Positions 1-8,796 of a stretch of 64,000 nucleotides of DNA are shown here, in pieces. Every line of letters starts with the position of its first letter. Position 1 is the stretch's first letter. This DNA is from Blautia parvula (GTDB lineage Bacteria; Bacillota; Clostridia; Lachnospirales; Lachnospiraceae). A program made the position numbers and the translations under genes. The stretch lies in contig NZ_CP084061.1 of assembly GCF_020215665.1 (NCBI RefSeq), forward strand, positions 4,679,001 to 4,743,000, read 5' to 3'. Below the pieces are notes generated by a model. That model ran no database searches. It was not told where the DNA came from and was given only the letters and a program-made list of their open reading frames with translations.

Positions 1-513
1 ATGGGGTTTGATACCGTGGACGAGCTGGTTGACCGGCATCGGATTCCCGGATCAGGCATCCAGCACAAGGCAATGTACGGCAAAGGGATGATCGCCGGTG
101 AAAAAGTGATACTGGCAAAGCCCCTTACCTATATGAACCTGAGCGGTGATTCTGTACGGGAGTTCATCAATTACTATAAAATAGACCCGGAGACAGAGCT
201 GATCGTCATTTACGATGACATAGATTTGGAGCCGGGACAGATACGCATCCGGAAAAAAGGCAGCGCCGGAGGGCATAATGGAATGAAAAGCATTATCGCA
301 CAGCTCGGCACCCAGAATTTTTACCGTATCAAGGTGGGTGTGGGTGCAAAACCGGCAGGCTGGGATCTGGCTGATTATGTGCTGGGCCGCTTTTCCACCC
401 AGGAGAGGGAGGAAGTGGATAAAGCCATCGGGGAGGCTGCGGATGCAGTGGAAGTGATACTCAGCGAAGGCATAGATGCTGCCATGAACAAATATAATGC
501 AAAAAAGAAGTAA
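1..513 (+). CDS. pth: Peptidyl-tRNA hydrolase, 5' end cut off by the window
   Basis: Releases tRNA from peptidyl-tRNA that has dropped off the ribosome; a cytosolic housekeeping enzyme. Family motifs are visible: KPLTYMNLSG around residues 40-49, YDDIDLEPG at about 71-79 and GSAGGHNGM at about 87-95, with DYVLGRF near the C-terminus. The first codon here is ATG, but the text begins at the MGFD(T)VDEL stretch, which in full-length Pth follows an RHN motif about 20 residues from the N-terminus. The true start therefore lies upstream and the gene is partial. It is followed after 99 bp by mfd, the usual pth-mfd order in Firmicutes. Confidence 0.95.
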   Translation: MGFDTVDELVDRHRIPGSGIQHKAMYGKGMIAGEKVILAKPLTYMNLSGDSVREFINYYKIDPETELIVIYDDIDLEPGQIRIRKKGSAGGHNGMKSIIAQLGTQNFYRIKVGVGAKPAGWDLADYVLGRFSTQEREEVDKAIGEAADAVEVILSEGIDAAMNKYNAKKK

Positions 514-612
514 TGATTCAGTCAAATGGATTACAGCGGGTATCCGCCTATGAAAACCGTTTTGCGGCGGGGCGGATATCTGCACATAAATGCCGGGTAA
601 CAGGAGAGGGAT

Positions 613-3600
613 ATGCAAGCAGTCATACAGCCACTTTTAAATTTAAATGAATATCAGGAAATCAGAAGCCGCCTTCCAAAGAACAGGGGTGTTCTGCAGC
701 TGTCCGGCTGCATTGAATCCCAGAAAGCCCATGTGATGTACGGCCTGTTTGAGGGCATGAGGCAGGACGGGAAGCGGGACAATACCAATTGTCTCATCAT
801 TGCCGAAAATGACCTGAAGGCAAAAGAACTCTATGAGGATTACCGTTTTTACGACAGGGAGGTGCTTCTCTACCCTGCAAAGGATCTGATTTTCTTCCAG
901 GCAGATATCCACGGAAATCTGCTGACGAAACAGAGGATGCAGGTGATCGCAGCCCTTCTGCAGAAGAAAGGTGTGACCGTCATCACCAGTATGGGCGGCT
1001 GCATGGACTATCTGCTGCCGCTGTCCGTCATTGAGCAGCACGTGCTGCATTTTAAAAATGACAGTGTGCTGGACCTTCAAAAGCTGAAAAAAGATCTGAT
1101 CAACATGGGATTTGAGTACAGCGCCCAGGTGGAAGCGCCGGGACAGTTTGCCATCCGCGGCGGTATTGTGGACCTGTTTCTTCTCACGGAGGAAAACCCT
1201 ATTCGAATAGAATTGTGGGGCGATGAGATTGATTCTATCCGAAGCTTTGAGACAGAGAGCCAGCGCTCCATAGAAAATCTGGAGGAGATCACCATCTATC
1301 CCGCGGCGGAAATGGTGCTGACCCAGGAGGTACTGGAAAAGGGCTTAAAGGCCATTGAGAAGGAAAAGAATACATCTGTGAAAAAGCTCCGGGAGGCATT
1401 TCTCACAGAGGAGGCAGGCAGACTTAAAAACACGGTGGAGGAAGCGGTAAATGCCATGAAGGAGTTCGAGGACTTTGCGGCAGCAGAACACTTTATCCGT
1501 TATTTTTATAAGGAGCCTGTGACATTTCTGGACTATTTTGATGAGGATAATACCCTTGTATTCCTGGATGAGACAAACCGTCTTCTGGAAAAAGGGGAGG
1601 CTGTGGAGACAGAATTTCGGGAGAGCATGAAGAACCGCCTGGAAAAAGGCTACCTCCTTGCCGGTCAGACAGACCTGCTGTGCGGATGGAAAAAGGTGGT
1701 CTACCGTCTGAACCGGAAAAACTGTGTATCCGTCTGTACCATGGAGCAGCAGAAAGCAGACTGGGAAATAAACGGACAGTACCGCACAGTCACAAAATCT
1801 GTGAATTCCTATAACAACAGCTTTGAGCTGCTGGTTAAAGATCTGAAATACTGGAAGAAGAACGGCTACCAGGTGCTTCTCCTCTCCGGTTCCAGGACAA
1901 GGGCCCAGAGGCTTGCCCAGGACCTTCAGGAACAGGAACTCAACAGTTTTTACACGGAGGACATGGACAGAACCATATCCCCGGGTGAGATCATGACCGC
2001 CTACGGCCACGCAAAGCGCGGATTTGAATACCCGCTGATCAAATTTGTCCTGATCACCGAAACCGATATTTTCGGGCAGGAGAAGAAAAAGCGCAGGAAG
2101 AAGACTGAGTACAGCAGAAAGAAGATCCAGAGCTTTTCCGAACTGAATGTGGGCGACTATGTAGTCCATGAAAATCATGGCCTTGGTATTTACCGCGGCA
2201 TTGAGAAGGTCACGGTAGACAAAATCGTTAAGGATTATATTAAGATCGAATACTCCGGCAGGAGCAATCTTTACATTCTGGCAACCCAGCTTGATATGCT
2301 GCAGAAATACGCCGGAGCGGATGCGAAAGCGCCGAAACTCAACAAACTGGGCGGTCAGGAGTGGAAGAAGACAAAGACAAGGGTAAGAGGCGCTGTAAAG
2401 AACATTGCCAAGGATCTGGTGGCGCTCTACGCTGCCAGACAGTCCCAGAACGGCTATCAGTACGGGCCTGACACAGTGTGGCAGAAGGAATTTGAGGAGA
2501 TGTTTCCCTTTGAGGAGACGGAAGACCAGCTAAATGCCATTGATGCTGCAAAACACGATATGGAGAGCAGGAAGATCATGGACCGCCTGGTCTGCGGCGA
2601 CGTGGGATACGGCAAGACAGAGATCGCCATCCGGGCAGCTTTCAAAGCCGTGCAGGAGAGCAAACAGGTAGTGTATCTTGTCCCCACAACCATTCTGGCA
2701 CAGCAGCACTACAACACTTTTATCCAGAGAATGAAGGATTTTCCGGTCCGTGTGGACCTGCTCTGCCGTTTTAAAACACCGGCGGAGCAGAAGAAGACCA
2801 TAACAGATCTGCAGAAGGGATTGGTGGACATTGTTATCGGCACCCACCGTCTTCTCTCAAAAGACGTAAAATACAAAGACCTGGGCCTTCTCATCGTGGA
2901 TGAGGAGCAGCGATTTGGCGTGACCCATAAGGAGAAGATTAAAAGTCTGAAGGAAAATGTGGATGTTCTCACGCTGACAGCCACTCCTATTCCGAGAACC
3001 CTGCACATGAGCCTGATCGGTATCCGTGACATGAGCGTATTGGAGGAGGCCCCCATGGACAGAACTCCCATACAGACCTATGTCATGGAGTACAATGAGG
3101 AGATGGTCCGGGAAGCTGTCAGCCGGGAGATCGCCCGGGGCGGCCAGGTCTATTACGTTTATAACCGGGTCAATGACATAGATGAGATCACCAACCGGGT
3201 AGCAAAGCTGGTCCCGGAGGCAAATGTGGCATTTGCCCATGGACAGATGCACGAGCATCAATTGGAGAAGATCATGTATGGTTTTATCAACGGTGAGATT
3301 GATGTGCTTGTCTCCACCACCATCATTGAGACGGGTCTGGACATCTCCAATGCCAATACCATGATCATCCACGATGCGGACCAGATGGGCCTGTCCCAGC
3401 TCTATCAGCTCAGGGGCCGCGTGGGCCGTTCCAACCGCACCGCCTACGCATTCCTCATGTATAAGAGGAACAAAATGCTCAAGGAAGTGGCGGAAAAACG
3501 CCTTCATGCCATCCGTGAGTTCACGGACCTGGGAAGCGGCTTCAAGATCGCCATGCGTGATTTGGAGATCCGCGGTGCCGGAAACTTACTGGGCGCGGAG

Positions 3601-4182
3601 CAGCACGGCCATATGGAGGCAGTGGGATATGACCTTTACTGCAAGATGCTGAGTGAGGCGGTAAAGGAGGCAAAAGGAATCAAACAGCAGGAGGACTTCG
3701 AGACAACCATCGACATGGATATGGATGCCTTCATCCCTCCCCGCTACATTCCAAACGAATACCAGAAGCTGGACATATACAAACGCATTGCCGGCATAGA
3801 GAACCAGGAGGAGTACGAGGATATGCTGGAGGAGCTCATGGACCGTTTCGGGGAGCCGCCGAAATCCGTACAGAACCTGCTGGCGATCGCCAATCTGAAG
3901 GCCCTTGCCCACAAAGTCTATGTGCGTGAGATCAAACAGAACGGCACAGAGGTGAAAATTTCCATGTTTGAGCGTGCAGAACTGGACGCTTCAGGATTCC
4001 CGGCTATTCTGGAAAAATATAAGAACAACATGACCATGCGTATGGAAGGCCAGCCATATTTCCTGGTATCTTTAAAGGGCCGCAGGCCAAAAGAGATTCT
4101 GGACGCTATGGAAATATTGTCCGGTATTCTCCACGAATTTGAGGGGATTTTACAGGAAAAAGAGGAAAATCCCTTGCCCTGA
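613..4182 (+). CDS. mfd: Transcription-repair coupling factor Mfd
   Basis: ATP-dependent DNA translocase that removes RNA polymerase stalled at lesions and recruits UvrA. The protein has 1189 aa, the usual family length. In order: UvrB-homology region with the GQFAIRGGIVDLF motif near 175-190, the RNA-polymerase-interaction domain opening with VGDYVVHENHGLGIY near 515, then the helicase core with Walker A GDVGYGKTE near 660, DEEQ box near 763, TATPIPRTL near 793 and the motif VI region QLRGRVGRS near 936. A C-terminal TRCF domain follows (PPRYIPNEYQKLDIYKRIA). The ATG is preceded by GGAGAGGGAT. It is in the same direction as pth and the following lipoprotein gene. Confidence 0.98.
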   Translation: MQAVIQPLLNLNEYQEIRSRLPKNRGVLQLSGCIESQKAHVMYGLFEGMRQDGKRDNTNCLIIAENDLKAKELYEDYRFYDREVLLYPAKDLIFFQADIHGNLLTKQRMQVIAALLQKKGVTVITSMGGCMDYLLPLSVIEQHVLHFKNDSVLDLQKLKKDLINMGFEYSAQVEAPGQFAIRGGIVDLFLLTEENPIRIELWGDEIDSIRSFETESQRSIENLEEITIYPAAEMVLTQEVLEKGLKAIEKEKNTSVKKLREAFLTEEAGRLKNTVEEAVNAMKEFEDFAAAEHFIRYFYKEPVTFLDYFDEDNTLVFLDETNRLLEKGEAVETEFRESMKNRLEKGYLLAGQTDLLCGWKKVVYRLNRKNCVSVCTMEQQKADWEINGQYRTVTKSVNSYNNSFELLVKDLKYWKKNGYQVLLLSGSRTRAQRLAQDLQEQELNSFYTEDMDRTISPGEIMTAYGHAKRGFEYPLIKFVLITETDIFGQEKKKRRKKTEYSRKKIQSFSELNVGDYVVHENHGLGIYRGIEKVTVDKIVKDYIKIEYSGRSNLYILATQLDMLQKYAGADAKAPKLNKLGGQEWKKTKTRVRGAVKNIAKDLVALYAARQSQNGYQYGPDTVWQKEFEEMFPFEETEDQLNAIDAAKHDMESRKIMDRLVCGDVGYGKTEIAIRAAFKAVQESKQVVYLVPTTILAQQHYNTFIQRMKDFPVRVDLLCRFKTPAEQKKTITDLQKGLVDIVIGTHRLLSKDVKYKDLGLLIVDEEQRFGVTHKEKIKSLKENVDVLTLTATPIPRTLHMSLIGIRDMSVLEEAPMDRTPIQTYVMEYNEEMVREAVSREIARGGQVYYVYNRVNDIDEITNRVAKLVPEANVAFAHGQMHEHQLEKIMYGFINGEIDVLVSTTIIETGLDISNANTMIIHDADQMGLSQLYQLRGRVGRSNRTAYAFLMYKRNKMLKEVAEKRLHAIREFTDLGSGFKIAMRDLEIRGAGNLLGAEQHGHMEAVGYDLYCKMLSEAVKEAKGIKQQEDFETTIDMDMDAFIPPRYIPNEYQKLDIYKRIAGIENQEEYEDMLEELMDRFGEPPKSVQNLLAIANLKALAHKVYVREIKQNGTEVKISMFERAELDASGFPAILEKYKNNMTMRMEGQPYFLVSLKGRRPKEILDAMEILSGILHEFEGILQEKEENPLP

Positions 4183-4202
4183 ACGGAAAAAAAGCTTATA
4201 CT

Positions 4203-4238
4203 ATAAAGCGTCGGCGCACCCTATGGCCGATGCTTTAT
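4203..4238 (+). other. Stem-loop between mfd and the PrsA-like gene
   Basis: Thirteen-base arms (4203-4215 and 4226-4238) pair with a single G-U wobble around a 10-nt loop. No U-run follows, so it is not a canonical terminator. It lies 42 bp before the next start codon and could be an mRNA-processing or stabilising hairpin. Confidence 0.45.
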
Positions 4239-4279
4239 CTCATACCCCTTGGGGAAACAGGAAAACACAGGAGGACTTT

Positions 4280-5515
4280 ATGAATAAATTTACAAAAACT
4301 CTCGCCTGCGCGGGACTTGTAGTGGTTCTGGGAACCACAAGCCTTGCTGGCTGCGGGAAATCACTGGACGGAACGAAAATAGCTGCTACCTGCGGTGATG
4401 ATAAAATAACTCTGGGAACGGCCAATATGATGCTTCGCATGACACAGGCACAGATGGCCTCATACTATTCCATGTTCGGCGGCTCCACAGCCGGAATCTG
4501 GGATCAGGAAGGCGAGGACGGCAAAACTTACGGTGAAAACACCAAAGACGACATGATGGACCAGATACATAACATGGTACTCTTAAAACAGCATGCCAAG
4601 GACTATGACGTGACCATCACAGAGGACGAGCAGAAAAAAATCGAAGAGGCAGCCAAGAAATTCATGGATGACAACGATGCAGACACCATTGCCAAGCTGG
4701 CTGTCAGCCAGTCTGATATTGAAACCATCCTGGAGTTCTACACCTACCAGGAAAAAATGTACGACCCCATGACTGCTGATGTGGACACCAACGTGGAGGA
4801 TTCCGAAGCTGCACAGAGCAAAATAACCGTCTGCCAGATATCCACAGCCGGAACCCAGGATGAGGAAGGCAAAACCGTGGAACTGACCGATGAAGAAAAA
4901 CAGGCCAAAAAAGATCAGGCTCAGGCCGTCCTTGACAAAATCAATGCCCAGGAAGACCCGGCAGCCGCAGATATGGATGCCCTTGCCAAAGAGGTGGACG
5001 AGAACCTGACTGCATCCACCAAAACCTTCGGCAGCGACGACACTGCCCTGGACGATAAACTCAAGGAAGCCGTTAAGTCCCTGACCGACGGACAGGTAGC
5101 CCCTAAAGTCATTGAAGGCGAGGACGCCTACTATGTTGCCCGCATGGATGCCACCTTCGACGAGGACGCCACTCAGTCCAAAAAAGAAAGCATCGTCACC
5201 GAGCGCAAACAGGAAGCCTACAATGACCTCCTGAAAGAGTGGGGCAAAGACACCAAAATAGACGTAGACAAAAAAGTCTGGAAAAAAGTAACCTTAACTG
5301 ATTCCGACTCCTATACCTTCAAACAGCCTGAGACCACCGACACAGGTGACACCGGAGCCGCTGACACCGGCGACACCAACACAGGCGATACCGGAGCTAC
5401 TGACACCGGCGACACCAACACAGGCGATACCGGAACCGCTGACACCGGCGACACCAATACAGGCGATACCGGAGCCACTGACACTGACAACACCGACGCA
5501 GCAAACGCCGAGTAA
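4280..5515 (+). CDS. PrsA/SurA-like foldase lipoprotein
   Basis: Predicted extracytoplasmic chaperone or peptidyl-prolyl isomerase, 411 aa. The signal peptide ends in a lipobox (SLAGC, lipidated Cys25). A SurA-type N-terminal helical region covers about 45-200. A divergent parvulin-like segment covers about 215-345 (VLDKINAQ, FGSDDTALDDKLKEAV, GEDAYYVARM). The last ~55 residues are a low-complexity acidic tail of 13-residue repeats rich in Asp, Thr and Gly. An in-frame ATG at 4139 overlaps mfd, but AGGAGG just before 4280 and the signal peptide fix the start there. The neighbour order pth-mfd-prsA is common in Clostridia. Peptidyl-prolyl isomerase activity itself is inferred. Confidence 0.85.
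   Translation: MNKFTKTLACAGLVVVLGTTSLAGCGKSLDGTKIAATCGDDKITLGTANMMLRMTQAQMASYYSMFGGSTAGIWDQEGEDGKTYGENTKDDMMDQIHNMVLLKQHAKDYDVTITEDEQKKIEEAAKKFMDDNDADTIAKLAVSQSDIETILEFYTYQEKMYDPMTADVDTNVEDSEAAQSKITVCQISTAGTQDEEGKTVELTDEEKQAKKDQAQAVLDKINAQEDPAAADMDALAKEVDENLTASTKTFGSDDTALDDKLKEAVKSLTDGQVAPKVIEGEDAYYVARMDATFDEDATQSKKESIVTERKQEAYNDLLKEWGKDTKIDVDKKVWKKVTLTDSDSYTFKQPETTDTGDTGAADTGDTNTGDTGATDTGDTNTGDTGTADTGDTNTGDTGATDTDNTDAANAE
5341..5490 (+). repeat. 39-bp in-frame tandem repeat in the PrsA-like tail
   Basis: About three and a half copies of a 39-bp unit encode DTGDTNTGDTG(A/T)(T/A) repeats. Unit length is a multiple of three, so copy-number change keeps the frame. Confidence 0.85.
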
Positions 5516-5559
5516 CACTATCTTTAAATACCGGGTAATCACTATCCACCGAATAACTA

Positions 5560-5604
5560 AAACTGCAGGGTCCAGCCAACCAACTGAACCCCTGCAGTTT
5601 TTTT
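5560..5604 (+). terminator. Rho-independent terminator after the PrsA-like gene
   Basis: The 11-base arm at 5560-5570 (AAACTGCAGGG) pairs with CCCTGCAGTTT and is followed directly by a run of T ending at 5604. Confidence 0.85.
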
Positions 5605-5626
5605 ACTCCAGCCGCATCCAAAGTCA

Positions 5627-5745
5627 GGTAAAAGAGGCGCGGGGCCGGGGGCGGGAAAGCATTCCAGGCAGGCGAGGCTGAGCCGCTCGGAGCCTCGAGC
5701 AGGCCTGGAATGCTTTCCCGCCCCCGGCCCCGCGCCTCTTTTACC
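5627..5745. repeat. Perfect 43-bp inverted repeat, very GC-rich
   Basis: The arms 5627-5669 and 5703-5745 are exact reverse complements. The 33-nt spacer contains a further 7-bp inverted pair (CGAGGCT at 5673-5679, AGCCTCG at 5691-5697). The right arm overlaps the stop codon of the minus-strand LysR gene. It lies between convergent genes, just beyond a normal terminator. Confidence 0.9.
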
Positions 5746-6631
5746 GTCCCTTTTGCCCTCCCTTTTCCACAGCCATATCCATAAACCTCCTCCCCCCATC
5801 CGTCAAAAACTTATTCCTATGCCATACCACATAATGCACCCTCTCAAACCCCTCATCCTCAATCTCCCTCTTACAAACCCTTCCCTCCGATATTTCCCTC
5901 TCCACCAGCATCTCCGGCAGCACTGCCACACCAATCCCTTTCTGCACCCCTTTAATGATCGCCTGCGTACTGGCGCTCTCCCAGAGAGGCTCCGGCGTCA
6001 TCCCTCTCACTGCAAACACATGGTCCACCAGTGTCCTGCCCACGCTCCCCTTCTCCCTTGCAAGAAGATCATACTCCTTTAAATCCCTTACAAACACCTT
6101 CTCTTTAACCGCCAGCTCATGCCCCACAGGCACAATGAGCACCAGCCTGTCCTCTGAGAAAGCCCGTGTCTCCAGCTCAGGCTCGGAAATCCCCCCTTCG
6201 ATCAGGGCAAGATCCAGCTCATTATTCAGCAGCCCTCTCTGCAGGTTCCCCGCATTGGAGATCATCACCTTAACCTTCATGTCCGGCCGCTCCCTGCAAA
6301 ATGCACTTACCAGATCAGGCAGAAAAAAATTCCCGAGGGAAATACTTGCCCCCACCCGTAGCACACCAAACGCGTCCCCGTTCAGCAGTCCCTTTTCCAT
6401 CCTATCAAAGGACTCCACAATATGAAGTGCCTGTGCATAGAACTGCCGCCCGGCTTCCGTTACGAACAGCCTTCTGTTCATCCGGTCAAACAATCGTACC
6501 CCGTAATGCTGTTCGATCTCCTGGATCGTTCTAGTAACAGCAGGCTGTGTCATGTGAAGGGTTTTCGCTGCCTGTGTGATATTTTCCAGCCGGTAAACCT
6601 CCAGAAAAATCTTCATATGTCTTATCGTCAT
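5741..6631 (-). CDS. LysR-family transcriptional regulator
   Basis: 296-aa DNA-binding regulator. The N-terminal winged helix covers about 1-60 (ITQAAKTLHMTQPAVTRTI, LFDR). A periplasmic-binding-like effector domain follows from about 87. An upstream in-frame ATG at 6649 exists, but CGGAGG lies inside that extension, 6-7 nt before the ATG at 6631, so the shorter start is preferred. The gene is divergent from the chromate-transporter pair with only about 100 bp between them, the classical arrangement for a LysR protein controlling its neighbour. The inducer is unknown. Its stop codon lies within the long inverted repeat. Confidence 0.9.
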   Translation of the reverse strand: MTIRHMKIFLEVYRLENITQAAKTLHMTQPAVTRTIQEIEQHYGVRLFDRMNRRLFVTEAGRQFYAQALHIVESFDRMEKGLLNGDAFGVLRVGASISLGNFFLPDLVSAFCRERPDMKVKVMISNAGNLQRGLLNNELDLALIEGGISEPELETRAFSEDRLVLIVPVGHELAVKEKVFVRDLKEYDLLAREKGSVGRTLVDHVFAVRGMTPEPLWESASTQAIIKGVQKGIGVAVLPEMLVEREISEGRVCKREIEDEGFERVHYVVWHRNKFLTDGGRRFMDMAVEKGGQKGR

Positions 6632-6657
6632 GTTTTTCCTCCGATTCATAACTAAAA

Positions 6658-6670
6658 TGATATTATATCA
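6658..6670. promoter_or_regulatory. Candidate LysR operator
   Basis: TGATATTATATCA is an imperfect dyad containing the T-N11-A pattern of LysR sites. It sits in the divergent promoter region between lysR and the transporter pair. No binding evidence. Confidence 0.4.
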
Positions 6671-6739
6671 ATAAAATAATAGCATTTTACATATTGATAC
6701 ACAAGGGATATGATGAAGAAAAGGAGGCATTATAAGGAA

Positions 6740-7321
6740 ATGGAAAAGACAGAGACAAAGAAAAAAAATCTGCTGCTGAAGTTGTTTTTCAGTACTCTGT
6801 ATATCAGCAGTTTTACATTTGGCGGGGGATTTGTAATTGTCACATTTATGAAGAGAAAGTTTGTGGATGAACTCCACTGGATAGATGAGCAGGAAATGCT
6901 GGATCTGGCGGCGCTTGCCCAGTCCTCACCGGGGGCCATTGCCGTAAACGCCGCTATTTTAGTGGGCTGGCGTGTGTGCGGGTTTGCCGGGATGCTGACA
7001 GCGGTGCTGGGGACCATTCTTCCGCCCATGCTCATCCTGTCCGTTATATCATTTTTCTATGCAGCATTTGCCAGCAATGTGTATGTGGCATTGGTGTTAA
7101 AGGGGATGCAGGCAGGTGTTGCCGCAGTGATCCTCGATGTGGTATGCGGGCTGGGGAGCAATGTGTTCAAAGAAAAAAGCGGACTCAGCATTGGCATTAT
7201 GGCAGCGGCCTTTGCAGCTACTTTCTTCTTTGACGTGAATGTCATTTATATCATTCTGACTGCCGGTATCATCGGGGCAGGGAAGGCATTATGGATATAC
7301 AGAAAGGGGAAGACAGCATGA
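6740..7321 (+). CDS. CHR-family (chromate-type) transporter, first subunit
   Basis: A membrane protein of about 193 aa with one CHR domain. The family signature FTFGGGFVIVTF occurs near residue 25 and SPGAIAVNAAILVGW near 65, followed by hydrophobic segments. Short CHR proteins work as pairs, and the next gene is the second half, overlapping by four bases. Chromate efflux is the named family function, but in anaerobic gut bacteria the physiological ion is unknown. The start is uncertain: ATG codons at 6710 and 6740 are both possible. AGGAGG at 6722-6727 favours 6740, although the spacing is long. Confidence 0.88.
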   Translation: MEKTETKKKNLLLKLFFSTLYISSFTFGGGFVIVTFMKRKFVDELHWIDEQEMLDLAALAQSSPGAIAVNAAILVGWRVCGFAGMLTAVLGTILPPMLILSVISFFYAAFASNVYVALVLKGMQAGVAAVILDVVCGLGSNVFKEKSGLSIGIMAAAFAATFFFDVNVIYIILTAGIIGAGKALWIYRKGKTA

Positions 7322-7881
7322 TCTATATAAAGTTGTTTTTAAGCTTTCTTCAGGTGGGAATGTTCAGTGTGGGCGGCGGCTATGCGGCAATGCCCCTGAT
7401 CCAGAATCAGGTGGTGGAGGCGCATAAATGGCTGACCATGGGTGAGTTTACAGATCTGATCACCATAGCGGAAATGACTCCCGGCCCTATAGCTGTCAAT
7501 TCTGCCACATTTGTGGGAATCCGGATAGCCGGCTGGCAGGGGGCTGTCATCGCCACCTTTGGCTGCATTCTGCCATCCTGTCTGATCGTATCCCTGCTGG
7601 CCTACATTTATTACAAATACAAAGGCGTATCTGCCATGCAGTCTGTACTGGCCTGTCTGAGACCGGCTGTGGTGGCCCTCATTGCGGCGGCAGGTATCTC
7701 CATACTGCGCGTGGTGCTTTTCGCGGGCTCAGGGATCAGCCTGCAAGCAGTCAACTGGGTCGGGGCGGGATTGTTTCTGGCAGCTTTTGCGGTGCTGCGA
7801 AAACTGAAATGGAATCCCATTTTGGTCATGAGCCTGTGCGGCGTCCTGAATCTGTGTATTGGGATCATAAGCGGAATGTGA
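7318..7881 (+). CDS. CHR-family (chromate-type) transporter, second subunit
   Basis: 187-aa membrane protein with a single CHR domain. MFSVGGGYAAMPLIQ lies near residue 14 and TPGPIAVNSATFVG near 58, the paralogous counterparts of the motifs in the preceding gene. Start and stop overlap as ATGA, indicating translational coupling and probably a heterodimeric carrier. The gene is transcribed away from the LysR regulator, its likely controller. Substrate not resolved by sequence. Confidence 0.88.
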   Translation: MIYIKLFLSFLQVGMFSVGGGYAAMPLIQNQVVEAHKWLTMGEFTDLITIAEMTPGPIAVNSATFVGIRIAGWQGAVIATFGCILPSCLIVSLLAYIYYKYKGVSAMQSVLACLRPAVVALIAAAGISILRVVLFAGSGISLQAVNWVGAGLFLAAFAVLRKLKWNPILVMSLCGVLNLCIGIISGM

Positions 7882-7897
7882 TGGAAACACAGGCCGA

Positions 7898-8722
7898 TTA
7901 TATCGTTTCCTTTTTCCTGTACTGCATGGGTGTCATCCCATAGGTCCGGCAGAAGGCCCGGGTAAAATAGTTCTGGTCCCCATAGCCGCAGGAAAACGCG
8001 ATTTCTCCGATGCTGAGGGACGTACCCCGGAGGAGTCTGCATCCGTTTTCCAGACGTACCTGGCAGATATAGTCATGGATGGAAATGTGATAGGTTTCCC
8101 TGAATTTCCTGGTCAGGGAGGCCCGGCTGCAGAAAAACTGGCGGCAAAGGTCATCAATGGTGAGTTTCTGGTCATAGTGCTTTTGGATGTAGCTGTGCAC
8201 TTCACTGACAAGCTCATTTTTAGACAGATTCATACGGTTGCTGAGTGTAATGTACTGGGCACAGACTTCCATGATGGTTACCAGAGAGTCAATGGTCCCC
8301 TGTTCCCGGACAGGAATGCCGGCAATGGCCTCCTCAAGGGCATTGGCATCGGTTACAAGGGGAAGGGCCATCTCATAAGGCGTCCGGTCTGCATCCGGTC
8401 CGGCCTCCAGCGTCTGTCCCATCATCAGATAACCGGTGAGGGTGCCGAAGCTGTACAGAGGGGCAACAGCCTCATAAAGTCCGAAATGACATTTATAGAT
8501 ATGGAGCTTTTCCTGTTCGCGCACACGTCCAAAGGCCATGGTATCATGTTCCACGCAGAGGCGTTTTCCCTCCGGATGCTTCTGGATCAGACCGCAGAAG
8601 CATCCCAGTTCCCTGGGATAGGCGGCAATTTCCCGGAAATTCGTATCATAAATGCTGATGCGGAAACCGGATATGTGATATAGCTCTTTCAGTATACGTT
8701 CAATAGACAGGGACTGCTCCAT
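7898..8722 (-). CDS. AraC-family regulator with PocR-type sensor domain
   Basis: 274 aa. The N-terminal ~165 residues resemble the PocR ligand-binding domain, with conserved cysteines (LGCFCGLIQKHPEGKRLC, IYKCHFGLYE). The C-terminal ~100 residues hold two AraC helix-turn-helices (LTIDDLCRQFFCSRASLTRKF and IGEIAFSCGYGDQNYFTRAF). PocR domains bind small hydrocarbon-like molecules such as glycerol or propanediol derivatives in studied cases. The start at 8722 has AAAGGAG 8-9 nt upstream, and a longer in-frame extension lacks a ribosome site. It follows the kinase/nucleotidyltransferase pair on the same strand behind a terminator, so it is probably a separate transcript. Confidence 0.88.
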   Translation of the reverse strand: MEQSLSIERILKELYHISGFRISIYDTNFREIAAYPRELGCFCGLIQKHPEGKRLCVEHDTMAFGRVREQEKLHIYKCHFGLYEAVAPLYSFGTLTGYLMMGQTLEAGPDADRTPYEMALPLVTDANALEEAIAGIPVREQGTIDSLVTIMEVCAQYITLSNRMNLSKNELVSEVHSYIQKHYDQKLTIDDLCRQFFCSRASLTRKFRETYHISIHDYICQVRLENGCRLLRGTSLSIGEIAFSCGYGDQNYFTRAFCRTYGMTPMQYRKKETI

Positions 8723-8740
8723 ATGTTTTCTCCTTTGCAT

Positions 8741-8789
8741 AAAAAAACTGGTGTAAAATCGGATTGTCCGTATCTTACGCCAGTTTTTT
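8741..8789. terminator. Bidirectional terminator between kinase gene and AraC gene
   Basis: AAAAAACTGGTGTAA pairs with TTACGCCAGTTTTTT with one G-U wobble. A-runs and T-runs flank both sides. It sits just past the stop of the minus-strand kinase gene. Confidence 0.8.
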
Positions 8790-8796
8790 CTATTAG

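Noticed and set aside
1-513. Start of pth at base 1
   Set aside because: Base 1 is an internal Met; the conserved N-terminal strand and RHN motif are missing, so the gene begins before the window.
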